Assembly: GCF_016863255.1 (NCBI RefSeq)
Contig: NZ_BOON01000043.1
Span: 25,745 to 89,744 of the forward strand
Length of the DNA: 64,000 bases
Origin: Planosporangium mesophilum
GTDB lineage: Bacteria; Actinomycetota; Actinomycetes; Mycobacteriales; Micromonosporaceae
Direction: 5' to 3'
Below the pieces are notes generated by a model that was not told the DNA's origin, did not search any database, and saw nothing but the letters and a program-made list of their open reading frames with translations. Below, piece after piece: positions 16,847-25,103 of the stretch (positions are counted from its first letter, which is position 1; every line of letters begins with the position of its first letter). Both the position numbers and the translations under genes were made by a program.

Positions 16847-17263
16847 TTACGGCTGGCGGATGGCGCAGGTCAGCCGGGCGGTACAGAGCCGGTCGCCGGC
16901 GGAGTTGGTCACCACCACCTCGTACGAGGCGATCGACTTCCCTAGGTGCAGCGGCGTCGCCACCCCGGTGACCACGCCGGACCGGGCGGACCTGTGGTGG
17001 GTGGCGTTGATGTCGACTCCGACCGCGATACCGCCGTGCTCCCGCGCCGCGTGCAGGGCGGCGCCGACCGAGCCGAGGGTCTCCGCCAGCACGCAGGAGG
17101 CGCCGCCGTGCAGCAACCCGTACGGCTGCTGGTTGCCCTCGACCGGCATCGTCCCCACCACTCGCTCCGGCGACGCCTCGATCAACGTTATGCCCATCCG
17201 CGTGGCGAGCGAACCGGGCAGGTCGAGCAAGGAGGTGAGATCATCCGCCGAGAGCGTTTCCAT
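16847..17263 (-). CDS. PaaI-type hotdog thioesterase
   Basis: A 138-residue single hotdog domain. The family signature QQPYGLLHGGASCVLAETLG carries the helix dipole and the likely catalytic Glu. It is followed by GVDINATHHRSARSGVVTG. Closest named groups are PaaI phenylacetyl-CoA thioesterase and the menaquinone-pathway enzyme MenI (1,4-dihydroxy-2-naphthoyl-CoA hydrolase). The sequence alone does not separate them, and no menaquinone gene is nearby. Cytosolic, full length. Confidence 0.9.
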   Translation of the reverse strand: METLSADDLTSLLDLPGSLATRMGITLIEASPERVVGTMPVEGNQQPYGLLHGGASCVLAETLGSVGAALHAAREHGGIAVGVDINATHHRSARSGVVTGVATPLHLGKSIASYEVVVTNSAGDRLCTARLTCAIRQP

Positions 17264-17395
17264 GGTCGGGACGCTACCGGCAGATCAGGGCGGCACGTTC
17301 AGCGAACAGCCAGCGACATGAATCACACGAAGCCTCCATGATCGACGGAAAGGGCGCTAAGGTGCGCTCGGCAGGTACCCGGAGGGGAGTAGCTC

Positions 17396-18769
17396 ATGCG
17401 GCGTGTCACCCGCCCCGTATCGACTGTTGCCGCGGTGGCCGCGGTGCTGCTCGCGGCGAGTTGCGGCACCTCGAAGCAGCCCGAACGCGGAGCGAGCGGG
17501 GACAGGGGCGACGGTCAGGTCCGCCTGTACGGCTCGGACGGCAACATGAGCAGTTCGTTCGGCGACGTCCTCAAGGACCAGCAGGGCGTGCTGGCCGGCA
17601 TGAAAGGGACCGCGCCGCTCTCGCCGCTCACCGAGGAGTTCAAGCGGCGGATCCGGGGCGTCGACCCGAGCGTGCCCGACTTCAACTACGCCGGTGAGGC
17701 GTACGACGCGGTCATCGTCTCGGCGCTGGCGGCCGAGGTCGCGCGCTCCACGGACGCCTCCACGATGGCGAAGAACATCGTGGGCGTGACCGTGGGCGGC
17801 ACCGAATGCGCCAGCTTCCAGCAGTGCGCCGCCCTCGTACGGCAGAACCAGAACGTCCAGTACCGAGGGGTGTCCTCACTCAAGCGCAGCGGCTTCACGG
17901 ACGCCGGCGAGCCGTCCACCGCCACCTACGGCACGCTCAACTTCGGCCGGGACAACCACATCGACGACGCCAAGACCGAGTTCGTCGGTGCCGGTGACGA
18001 GTCGACCGCGAGCAGGAACGCTGCCGCGCCCGCGCCGTCCACGCCGCCCGGCAGCGGCCGCGCCCCGAAGGCGCCGCCGCTGAAGTTCGGCGGCCTGCTG
18101 CCGCACACCGGCGCACTCGCCAGTGCCGGTCCGCCGATCTTCGCCGGCGGGAAGCTCGCGGTACAGGAGATCAACGAGGCCGGCGGGGTGCTGGGCCAGC
18201 CGGTGGAGTGGGTCGACGGCGACGACGGCACCAGCGCGCAGACCGCCGTGATAACGGCCGACAGGTTCATCGCCGCCGGCGTACAGGTGTTGATCGGCCC
18301 GGCCGCCTCCACCGCCGCCGCCGCGGTAGTTCCCAAGGCGGTGGCGGCCGGGCGTATCGTCTTCTCGCCTACGGCGACCTCGGAGGGGCTGTCCCAGCTC
18401 GACGACAAGGGCCTGTTCTTCCGTACCGCGCCCTCGGACAAGCTGCAGGCCAAGGCCCTGGCCGACGTCGTGATGCGGGACGGCGTCTCCAAGGTGGTCG
18501 TCGTCGCCCGCGACGACGAGTACGGCACCGGCCTGCGCAACGGCATCCAGGCCGACCTGACCGGCGCGGGGATCAAGGCGAGCAACATCAAGGTGCTGTC
18601 GTACAAGGTCAAGGACAAGTACGACGTCGCCGACCAGACCGGCCAGTTCGGGCCGCTGGCCAAGGCCGTCAAGGAGTTCGGGGCGGACGCGGTGGTGATC
18701 ATCGGGTTCGAGGAGTCCGCCCTCTTCGTCAAGGCGCTGCGCGACGAGCAGCTGGTCCCCGGGTCCTAG
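17396..18769 (+). CDS. circularly permuted type I ABC substrate-binding lipoprotein
   Basis: A 457-residue lipoprotein with GGAGGGG before its ATG. The lipobox is LLAASC (Cys23). Residues 42-203 (RLYGSDGN, FKRRIRGVDPSVPDFNYAGE, AYDAVIVSALAAEVA, and the Cys pair in GGTECASFQQCAALV) match what is normally the C-terminal half of a branched-chain-amino-acid-type binding protein. Residues 204-228 are a Pro/Ala linker. Residues 229-457 (LKFGGLLPHTGALASAGPP, GKLAVQEINEAGGVLGQPV, FRTAPSDKLQ) are the normal N-terminal half, and the protein ends at LRDEQLVPGS, just where RLYGSDGN would usually follow. The reading frame is intact. No permease or ATPase gene is adjacent, so the ligand and partner are unknown. 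Confidence 0.88.
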   Translation: MRRVTRPVSTVAAVAAVLLAASCGTSKQPERGASGDRGDGQVRLYGSDGNMSSSFGDVLKDQQGVLAGMKGTAPLSPLTEEFKRRIRGVDPSVPDFNYAGEAYDAVIVSALAAEVARSTDASTMAKNIVGVTVGGTECASFQQCAALVRQNQNVQYRGVSSLKRSGFTDAGEPSTATYGTLNFGRDNHIDDAKTEFVGAGDESTASRNAAAPAPSTPPGSGRAPKAPPLKFGGLLPHTGALASAGPPIFAGGKLAVQEINEAGGVLGQPVEWVDGDDGTSAQTAVITADRFIAAGVQVLIGPAASTAAAAVVPKAVAAGRIVFSPTATSEGLSQLDDKGLFFRTAPSDKLQAKALADVVMRDGVSKVVVVARDDEYGTGLRNGIQADLTGAGIKASNIKVLSYKVKDKYDVADQTGQFGPLAKAVKEFGADAVVIIGFEESALFVKALRDEQLVPGS

Positions 18770-18779
18770 GGGCGTCACG

Positions 18780-18823
18780 ACCGTGGCCTCGGGACCATAC
18801 TGAGGCGCGACGTTGTGACGATC
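18780..18823. repeat. intergenic palindromic repeat family, copy A
   Basis: Carries GTGGCCTCGGGACC (18783-18796) and ends with GTTGTGACGATC (18812-18823), both of which recur in the element at 26890-26967. It lies just after the stop of the permuted binding protein, where it could also act in transcription termination. Confidence 0.6.
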
Positions 18824-18871
18824 ATCGTGATGGGTAAGTGTCGACCGGTGGACCCCCCGAGAGGAGTTCGG

Positions 18872-19111
18872 ATGAGCGACAGCGTGGAGACCAGGGGCGA
18901 CGAGCGGAACGACCTGGTGGTGAAGGACGCCAACAACGACGGCAGGCCGGACCTGTGGGTCGTCGACACCGACGGCGACGGCAAGCCGGACGTGTTCCAG
19001 TTCGACACCGACGGCGACGGGAAGGTCGACATCACGATCGTGGACCGTACCCAGGACGGCCAGCCCGACGAGGTGATCGACGGCGACGGCGGGATGCCAC
19101 CGCGGACCTGA
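18872..19111 (+). CDS. small protein of 13-residue DxDxDG calcium-loop repeats
   Basis: A 79-residue protein with GAGGAG before its ATG at 18872. Four acidic loops start at residues 19, 32, 45 and 58, an exact 13-residue period: DANNDGRPD, DTDGDGKPD, DTDGDGKVD and DRTQDGQPD. These resemble the calcium-binding loops of thrombospondin type 3 repeats and EF-hands. There is no signal peptide, whereas most such repeats are extracellular. It lies between the permuted binding protein and the convergent prsW gene. Calcium binding is inferred from the ligand pattern. Confidence 0.82.
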   Translation: MSDSVETRGDERNDLVVKDANNDGRPDLWVVDTDGDGKPDVFQFDTDGDGKVDITIVDRTQDGQPDEVIDGDGGMPPRT

Positions 19112-19114
19112 GTC

Positions 19115-20497
19115 CTACGTCAACGCGCGCAGCATCAGCGCCAGACCGAGCGCGCCGAAGACGGTCACCCACGCACCGATCAGCCACATGACGGTGCTAC
19201 CGGCGAAGGGCCGGCGGCTGGACGCCGGCCCGAGCCCGAGGGCGGCCAGGCTGTGGCGGGCGCGCAGCACTTCGCGGGCGTGGGCGGCCGCCTCCGCGGT
19301 CAGCCCACCGTCGGCGGTCGTCCCCCGGCTCAACTCCACGGCCAGCCGTGACTGCGCGTCCTGGAGCCGCCGGGCCGCCCGGTCGCCGGCCCCACCCGCC
19401 CGGGCGTACGCGGCCCGGCGCAGCCTCGCCCGCCCGCCGAGCGAGGACAGCGCGCCCAGCTCGGTGGGGGTGACGATCCGCCGGTCGGCGAGGGCCGCCA
19501 GCACGTTCGCGTAGTAGTCGCCCTCGCGTACCCGGGCCAGGTGCGCCAGGGCGAGCGCCAGCCCGAGTACCGGGCCGCCCTTGATCAGCAGCACGGCGAC
19601 CTGACCCGGCGTACCCAGGCCGAACCCGCCGGCCAGCAGGGGGGAGTTCCACAGGAAGTGGCACAGCCAGGCCCCGCCGAGGCACAGTCCCGCGACACCG
19701 GCACGGGCGGCCCGGGACCGGTCGACGCGTACCACCGCGTACCCGACGCCGGCCCCCGCGAGGGCCGTGAACACGGTGTGGCTCCAGGGCCCGGCGAGGA
19801 TGCCCCGCGCGATGAGCGTGGTGAACACCGGCTCGACCCGGTCACCGGTACCGGCCGCCTGGACCGCCATCGCCGCGTACGAGACGTTCTCCATCACCTG
19901 GTAGCCCAGGCCGACCATCGCCCCGTACACCATCCCGTCCACGACGCTGTTGACCTGGGCGGCGGCCAGCAGCGCGATCACCAGTACGCCCAGGAACTTG
20001 AGCGTCTCCTCGACGGTCGGCCCGGCGAGCGCCGGCCCCCACATCGCCGCGAACCGCGGCGACACCAGCTTCGCGATCAGATTGTCGGCGGCCACGTTGC
20101 CGGGTACCGCGGTGGCCGTGACCACCACCGCGCCCCAGGTGAACGCGGTCGCGAGGAGGATCGGCGGCTCGCGTTCGAGATGGTCGAGGTTCACGATGAA
20201 GAGCACGAACGGTACGGCGTACATCCCGAACACGACGAACGCGGTCGTCATGGCGACCGGGTAGCGCCCGAACGGCAGGGCGACCATCGTGCCGAGCGCG
20301 ACCGCGCAGACCAGCAGTAGCCCCGTGAGCAGCCAGAAGACCGGCATCCGTAGCGATCCGAAGAGGTCACCGACGAGCGGCGTCGGCCGCACCGGAGCCG
20401 CGACGGCCGGTCGTGGCGAATCCGGGGCCACGCCGGTCGGCCGAGGTGACCCGGGCGGCCCCGGTGATGCGGGCGGTCCGGGCGATTCGGCCGTCAC
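19115..20497 (-). CDS. PrsW-family intramembrane metalloprotease
   Basis: A 460-residue multi-pass membrane protein. The PrsW motifs are visible: GPTVEETLKFLG (EExxK, catalytic Glu pair), GYQVMENVSYAAM, GPWSHTVFTAL and CHFLWNSPLL. Founding members cleave anti-sigma factors in the membrane. The N-terminus (about 40 residues) is Pro-rich and cytosolic, and after the last core segment comes a long soluble region before one final membrane segment. The GTG start overlaps the stop of the upstream gene by 4 bp (GTGA), so the two are coupled and probably work together. Confidence 0.9.
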   Translation of the reverse strand: MTAESPGPPASPGPPGSPRPTGVAPDSPRPAVAAPVRPTPLVGDLFGSLRMPVFWLLTGLLLVCAVALGTMVALPFGRYPVAMTTAFVVFGMYAVPFVLFIVNLDHLEREPPILLATAFTWGAVVVTATAVPGNVAADNLIAKLVSPRFAAMWGPALAGPTVEETLKFLGVLVIALLAAAQVNSVVDGMVYGAMVGLGYQVMENVSYAAMAVQAAGTGDRVEPVFTTLIARGILAGPWSHTVFTALAGAGVGYAVVRVDRSRAARAGVAGLCLGGAWLCHFLWNSPLLAGGFGLGTPGQVAVLLIKGGPVLGLALALAHLARVREGDYYANVLAALADRRIVTPTELGALSSLGGRARLRRAAYARAGGAGDRAARRLQDAQSRLAVELSRGTTADGGLTAEAAAHAREVLRARHSLAALGLGPASSRRPFAGSTVMWLIGAWVTVFGALGLALMLRALT

Positions 20498-21042
20498 GCC
20501 GCCCTCGCGATGCTGGCGGCGGCCGCCTCGATCGCCGGCAGCCAGCGGGCCAACTCGTCCGGCGGTCCGCTGGCGGTGGCGTCGACGACCGTGGTCGACC
20601 CGAGGACGCGTACCGCGTACCAGCCGCCGTCCGCGCCGGCGTGGAACCGGCCGGTGAGGGCTCCGGAGGGGGTCGGACTCTCCGCGCCGGTGGTGCTCGC
20701 CCCGAGGCCGTCACGCAGCCTGGTACGGAGCCGGTCGGCGGCGGCGGCGGTGGTGATCCGGTCCGGGGTGACCAGGATGGCGAATCGCACCCGGCCGACG
20801 AGGAACATCGCGTACCCGGAGTCCCGGCCGGGACGGGTCTGGCTGACGTCGAGCCGGGCACCGGCCGGCGGTACGACGGTCACCCCGTCGGTGACCGCGT
20901 ACACCACCCCGGACGCCACCGCCCGCTCGCCCGGGAACGCCCGGTCGAGCGCGGGCAGCCCGAGGGAGATCGTCGCGATGACAGCGAGGATCGCCAGGCT
21001 GCATGCGGCGTTCCGGTGCAGCCCGCCGTGCGGGACACCCAT
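20494..21042 (-). CDS. hypothetical single-pass exported protein coupled to prsW
   Basis: A 182-residue protein. The ATG at 21042 was chosen because it gives an N-terminal membrane segment (AACSLAILAVIATISLG), while longer frames add unlikely sequence. The rest would face outside: VVYAVTDGVTVVPPAGARLD, SGYAMFLVGRVRFAILV, then a region ending in a helical stretch. Not recognised as a named family. Translational coupling to the PrsW protease makes it a candidate substrate or partner, which is an inference. Confidence 0.75.
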   Translation of the reverse strand: MGVPHGGLHRNAACSLAILAVIATISLGLPALDRAFPGERAVASGVVYAVTDGVTVVPPAGARLDVSQTRPGRDSGYAMFLVGRVRFAILVTPDRITTAAAADRLRTRLRDGLGASTTGAESPTPSGALTGRFHAGADGGWYAVRVLGSTTVVDATASGPPDELARWLPAIEAAAASIARAA

Positions 21043-21123
21043 CCCTCGACGGTATCCCGCGCCGTCGCGCCGGGGCCCTCGTACGCGCCAACGCGGATCA
21101 CTGCCGCGTGACACCATGACGGG

Positions 21124-21777
21124 ATGGTGACCGTCCCCGGCGGCGCCGGCCGTCCGCTGTGCGGTCGGCGCGAGCGCAGGAAGCTCCAGACGCGCGCCGC
21201 GCTCGAGGCGGCCGCGCTGCGGCTCTTCGCGGAGCGCGGGTACGAGCGCACCACGGTCGAGGACATCGCCGACGCCGCCGACGTCGCGGTACGCACCTTC
21301 TTCCGGTACTTCTCGTCCAAGCGACACGTGCTCTTCGGGGACGTGGCCCACACGATCGCCGGCCGGCTGCGGGCCGCCCTGGCCGAGCGGCCGGCGGGCG
21401 AGCCGCCGGTCGACGCCGTACGCGCCGCGCTGGACGCCGTGGACATCGACGAAGACCAGTACGCCCCGATCGTGGCCCGGCTGCGGCTGGTACGGCAGCT
21501 ACCGGAGCTGCTCCCCGCGTACCAGATGATCTTTCACGAGTTGCACGAGACCATCGCGGACTTCGTTGCCGACCGCACCGGCGAACCGGCCAACTCGCTC
21601 CGGCCACAGCTGCTCGCCGGGGTGGCCACGCTGTCGGTCCGGGCGACGCTGTGTGAACTGGAGGCCGGCGAGACCAGCCCGGGGGCGCTGCGAGCGCTGA
21701 GCCACCAGACCTATGACGCGCTGGCGAACGGCCTGCGGCAGATCAGCGCAGGTACTCCGGCGGTACGTGGTCGGTGA
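21124..21777 (+). CDS. TetR-family transcriptional regulator
   Basis: A 217-residue regulator. The N-terminal helix-turn-helix is AALRLFAERGYERTTVEDIA followed by DAADVAVRTFFRYFSSKRHV, the classical TetR pattern. The C-terminal ligand and dimer domain is helical (LRLVRQLPELLPAYQMIFHE). It is divergent from the small membrane protein and prsW, which are possible targets. Its 3' end overlaps the convergent kptA gene by 35 bp. The ligand is unknown. Confidence 0.92.
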   Translation: MVTVPGGAGRPLCGRRERRKLQTRAALEAAALRLFAERGYERTTVEDIADAADVAVRTFFRYFSSKRHVLFGDVAHTIAGRLRAALAERPAGEPPVDAVRAALDAVDIDEDQYAPIVARLRLVRQLPELLPAYQMIFHELHETIADFVADRTGEPANSLRPQLLAGVATLSVRATLCELEAGETSPGALRALSHQTYDALANGLRQISAGTPAVRGR

Positions 21778-22303
21778 GCCACACGCCGTTCGCGCTGCGG
21801 TAGAACGGGTACCCGTCGGCGGCCATCGTCGCCGCGTCGATCTCGAGGATGCTCACCTGTGACCGGCCGCCCCGCCTGCGGGCGCCGACACGATGGGCGG
21901 TGGCCCGGTCGCTCGAGAGGTGTACGTGGTGGCGACGCCCCTTGCGCAGCCCCTCGGCCCGGATCGCCGGTACGGTCGCGGCCGAGGTGCCGTGGAACAG
22001 GACCGGCGGCGGGGTGACCGCGTCCAGCCCCAGGTCGACCGGGATCGAGTGGCCCTGGCTGGCGCGGATCCGGTCCCGCCCGTCCGGCCCGGCCTGCACC
22101 GCGAAGCGCCGCTTGTCGTTTCCGGCCACGACCGCGTCGAGTTCGGCACGGCTGACCGGCCGGCCGTGCGCGGCGAGGGCGGCGAGCAGGTCGTCGACCG
22201 CCACCCAGCCGTTGGGGTCGAGGGTGAGCGCGACGCTGTCCGGTCGGTGGCGCAGCACGTACGACAGTCGCTTCGACACCGCGACGAAATCCACCCGACC
22301 CAC
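21743..22303 (-). CDS. kptA: RNA 2'-phosphotransferase (Tpt1/KptA)
   Basis: A 186-residue member of the Tpt1/KptA family, which removes a 2'-phosphate from RNA using NAD+. Family motifs: SKRLSYVLRHRPDSVALTLD, NDKRRFAVQ, RIRASQGHS, VLFHGTSAATVPAIRAEGL and HHVHLSSDRATAHRVGARR, including the expected Arg-His-Arg active-site set. In yeast it finishes tRNA splicing. Bacteria lack that pathway, so the natural substrate here is unknown. Full length. Confidence 0.95.
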   Translation of the reverse strand: MGRVDFVAVSKRLSYVLRHRPDSVALTLDPNGWVAVDDLLAALAAHGRPVSRAELDAVVAGNDKRRFAVQAGPDGRDRIRASQGHSIPVDLGLDAVTPPPVLFHGTSAATVPAIRAEGLRKGRRHHVHLSSDRATAHRVGARRRGGRSQVSILEIDAATMAADGYPFYRSANGVWLTDHVPPEYLR

Positions 22304-22315
22304 GCTAGCGGCGGG

Positions 22316-23512
22316 CTACCCCAGCGTGGTCAGCGGCGTCAGGACGACGTTGGACAGCACGCCGCCGTCCCGGCGCACCTGCCGTAGGTACCACATCTGC
22401 AGCGGGGTGCGGTTCTGGTTGAACTGCCACGGACCGCGCGGGCTGTCGATCGACCCGATCTTGCCGAGGGCCAGGTTGACGGCCTGCGGTGTGAGGGTGT
22501 CCCCGTCCACCGCGGCGATCGCCTTGTCCAGTACCGAGGCGGCGTCGTAGGAGGCCATCGCGTACGAGGTGGGGGCGGCGTTGTGCGCCTTCTGGTACGC
22601 CGAGGCGAACCGCCGGTTGGCGTCGTTGTCCAGGTCGGACGAGTAGTTCATCGAGGTGTAGATCTTCTCCGCGGCGGAGCCCTGGTCCCGCAGCACGGCG
22701 CCCTCGGTGAGGAAGCCCGGCGCGTACAGGTCCTGGGGCAGGTTCAACTGCCGGTACTGCTTGACGAACTCGACCGCCTGTGCGCCCGCGAAGAAGCAGA
22801 GCACGGCCTTGGCACGGGAGTTCCTGATGCTGGCAAGGTAGGGCTGGAAGTTCATGGTCGGGGTCGGGGTGAACGGCGTGTAGATGGGCGCGCCCTCGAC
22901 CTTGTCGCCGTACGTCGACAGGAACCCTTCGATCTCGTCGTGCCCCGCCTGGTAGTCGGGCGCGATCAGCGCGACCGAGCCGTTACCGATCTTGCTCGCC
23001 ACGTACCGGCCGAGGGCCTTGCCCGGCTCGTCGTTGACGAACGAGGTGCGCCAGATGTACCGGACGCCCTGAAGGGTGGTCGGTGAGGCGTTGGAGCCGA
23101 TCAGCGGGGTCTGTGAAGCCTCGACAAGGTCGCGAACCGCGGCCATGGTGGCCGAACTGGCCACACCGGACAGCGCCAGTACCTTCTCCTGCTTGATCAG
23201 ACGCTCGACGGCGGCCTTGCCGGACTCGGCGGTCTCGCCCTCGTCGACGGTGATCAGGTTGGCCGGCCGGCCGCCCAGGCTCTTGTTGTTGAGGCTCAGG
23301 TACAGGTCGAAGCCCCGGCTCAACTCGTCGCCGATCGTCTTGTACATGCCGGACTGCGGCACGACCAGCCCGATCCTCACGGGATCCAGGGTCGTGGCCG
23401 ACTGCCGGTCCCCGCTGCCGATGCCGCAGGCTGACAGGATGGGCGCCGCGGCCCCTCCGACGCCGAGCGCGGCGAGAAGTCTGAGCGCCTGCCGGCGGGT
23501 GAGCTCGGACAA
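22316..23512 (-). CDS. ABC transporter substrate-binding protein, type I fold, normal domain order
   Basis: A 398-residue exported lipoprotein-like protein. A TTG at 23512 preceded by GGAGG was chosen; it gives a twin-arginine-like signal (LTRRQALRLLAALGVGG) with lipobox-like ILSAC. The mature part follows the normal order: VRIGLVVPQSGMYKTIGDE, SGVASSATMAAVRDL, YIWRTSFVNDEPGKALGRY, then GFLTEGAVLRDQ and YAMASYDAASVLDKAI. It belongs to the branched-chain amino acid or urea/amide receptor family. No transporter genes are adjacent. It serves as a local comparison for the permuted protein at 17396. Confidence 0.9.
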   Translation of the reverse strand: MSELTRRQALRLLAALGVGGAAAPILSACGIGSGDRQSATTLDPVRIGLVVPQSGMYKTIGDELSRGFDLYLSLNNKSLGGRPANLITVDEGETAESGKAAVERLIKQEKVLALSGVASSATMAAVRDLVEASQTPLIGSNASPTTLQGVRYIWRTSFVNDEPGKALGRYVASKIGNGSVALIAPDYQAGHDEIEGFLSTYGDKVEGAPIYTPFTPTPTMNFQPYLASIRNSRAKAVLCFFAGAQAVEFVKQYRQLNLPQDLYAPGFLTEGAVLRDQGSAAEKIYTSMNYSSDLDNDANRRFASAYQKAHNAAPTSYAMASYDAASVLDKAIAAVDGDTLTPQAVNLALGKIGSIDSPRGPWQFNQNRTPLQMWYLRQVRRDGGVLSNVVLTPLTTLG

Positions 23513-23633
23513 GTGATCCTCCACAAGGACGGCAGGGCCCAGCCAGTACCCGACCCCGATGCGCGTTCTACCCGCTTTCTCGGTGAGCGTCAATCCGCTG
23601 CCACATGGCGGTCGTCTCGCGACCGCGTCGTGC

Positions 23634-24434
23634 TCATCGCGCGATCGTGTCGAGTGCCGCGAGTATCTGCGGCCACACCGCCGACCGGGGATCGATGACC
23701 GCGAAGTGCTCGGTGCCCGGCAGTTCGACGAGGCTCACGTCGTCGCCGGCCGCCCGGGCAGCAGCGACGTACTCCTGGCCCACCTCGATCGGCACCCGGT
23801 CGTCCTCGGTACCGTGCACGACCACGGCCGGCACCCCCGAGGGCAGCAGCCGCACCGGGTCGGCCTCCGCGTACCGCTCCGGCACCTCCTCCGGACCGCC
23901 GCCCAGCAGCGCCGCCACCGCGCCGCCGCCCAGCCCCAGCCGGTGGGCCAGGCCGAGGTCGGCCACGGGCGCGAGCGCGAGCACACCGCGTACGGGTGTC
24001 CCGGCCCGCTTCGCGGCCCACAGCGCGAGGTGGCCACCGGCCGAATGGCCGGCGAGGACCGGACGGGTCAGGTCGGGAACGGCGACGCCACGGCCGGTGA
24101 GGGCCTCCGCGATGAGGCCGGGTACGCGTGCCACCGCCTCCGCCACGTCGGTGAAGGTCCCCGGCCAGCCCCCGCCGTCCTGGCCCACCCGACGGAACTC
24201 CACCGAGGCGACGGGGTAGCCGCGGCCGGCCAGGTCGACGGCGAGCGGAGCGGTGTGCCGCCGGTCGAACTCCGCCTTCCAGAACCCGCCGTGGATGAAG
24301 ATGATCAGCGGACCGCCGGACTGGCCGGCGGGCAGCCGTACGTCCGCGACGTGGTCGGGCTGGGTGCCGTAGCGCACCGTGAAGTCGGGTTCCGGTGCCC
24401 AGCGGGTGAGCACCTCGCGCGGGTCGGCCGTCAT
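23634..24434 (-). CDS. alpha/beta hydrolase, kynurenine-formamidase-like
   Basis: A 266-residue cytosolic alpha/beta hydrolase. The oxyanion motif IIFIHGGFWKAEFDRRH and nucleophile elbow LAGHSAGGHLALWAA are clear. The acid and base lie in VVHGTEDDRVPIEVG and ELPGTEHFAVID. The HGGFW motif is typical of the kynurenine formamidase and esterase group, but no tryptophan-catabolism gene is nearby, so the substrate is unsure. It is divergent from bpa. Confidence 0.88.
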   Translation of the reverse strand: MTADPREVLTRWAPEPDFTVRYGTQPDHVADVRLPAGQSGGPLIIFIHGGFWKAEFDRRHTAPLAVDLAGRGYPVASVEFRRVGQDGGGWPGTFTDVAEAVARVPGLIAEALTGRGVAVPDLTRPVLAGHSAGGHLALWAAKRAGTPVRGVLALAPVADLGLAHRLGLGGGAVAALLGGGPEEVPERYAEADPVRLLPSGVPAVVVHGTEDDRVPIEVGQEYVAAARAAGDDVSLVELPGTEHFAVIDPRSAVWPQILAALDTIAR

Positions 24435-24518
24435 CCCCCAAGATTCTCATGGTCGGCACTGTCATCATTGGGGGACCGGCTTGCGGATCGACCGTAGGCC
24501 TGCGTAAGGATTGGACCC

Positions 24519-25103
24519 ATGGCCGACAACGTGGAGCAGCCGGACCAGCCGGACGTCGAAGAGCGCCGCACCGTGGTGGTGGTGGGCCCGGACGGTCGTC
24601 CCGTCGGCACCGTGGATCTCGAGAACGACCAGGGTGACGAGGGTGAGGACCCCAGCAAGCTGATCGAGCAGCCGGCGAAGGTCATGCGGATCGGTAGCAT
24701 GATCAAGCAGTTGCTCGAGGAGGTACGCGGAGCCCCACTGGACGAGGCGAGCCGGCAGCGGATGCGGGACATCCACAGCCGGTCGATCATCGAGCTGGCC
24801 GAGGGTCTGTCGCCCGAACTGCGCGACGAGCTGGACCGGCTGACCCTGCCGTTCGCGGAGGGCAGCACGCCCAGCGAGTCCGAGCTGCGGATCGCGCAGG
24901 CCCAGCTGGTGGGCTGGCTGGAAGGGCTCTTCCACGGCATCCAGGCCGCGCTGGTGGCCCAGCAGATGGCCGCCCGCGTGCAGTTGGAGCAGATGCGCGG
25001 CGGACGGCCGGCACTGCCCGTCGGGCCGGGCGGGCGCGTCGTGCCCGGCATGATGGCCCCGCAGCAGCCGGACGGCCCGAGCGGCACCGGCCAGTACCTC
25101 TAG
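24519..25103 (+). CDS. bpa: bacterial proteasome activator
   Basis: A 194-residue protein matching Bpa/PafE. Family sequence includes IEQPAKVMRIGSMIKQLLEE, HSRSIIELAEGLSPELRDEL and AQAQLVGWLEGLFHGIQAA. It ends in GQYL, the tail that docks into the alpha-ring of the 20S proteasome to open its gate without ATP. The acidic N-terminus (DLENDQGDEGEDPS) is probably disordered. It implies that the host has a 20S proteasome elsewhere. Its stop shares CTAG with the convergent HAD gene. Confidence 0.95.
   Translation: MADNVEQPDQPDVEERRTVVVVGPDGRPVGTVDLENDQGDEGEDPSKLIEQPAKVMRIGSMIKQLLEEVRGAPLDEASRQRMRDIHSRSIIELAEGLSPELRDELDRLTLPFAEGSTPSESELRIAQAQLVGWLEGLFHGIQAALVAQQMAARVQLEQMRGGRPALPVGPGGRVVPGMMAPQQPDGPSGTGQYL

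Noticed and set aside
17396..18769. Reading the swapped-order binding protein as two fused partial genes or a frameshifted pseudogene
   Set aside because: There is one open frame with one signal peptide, both halves are complete at their edges, and a linker joins them; no internal stop or frame change is seen.
22316..23593. Start of the substrate-binding protein at 23593
   Set aside because: The extra 27 residues are not signal-like; a TTG at 23512 with GGAGG directly upstream gives a proper twin-arginine-like lipoprotein signal.
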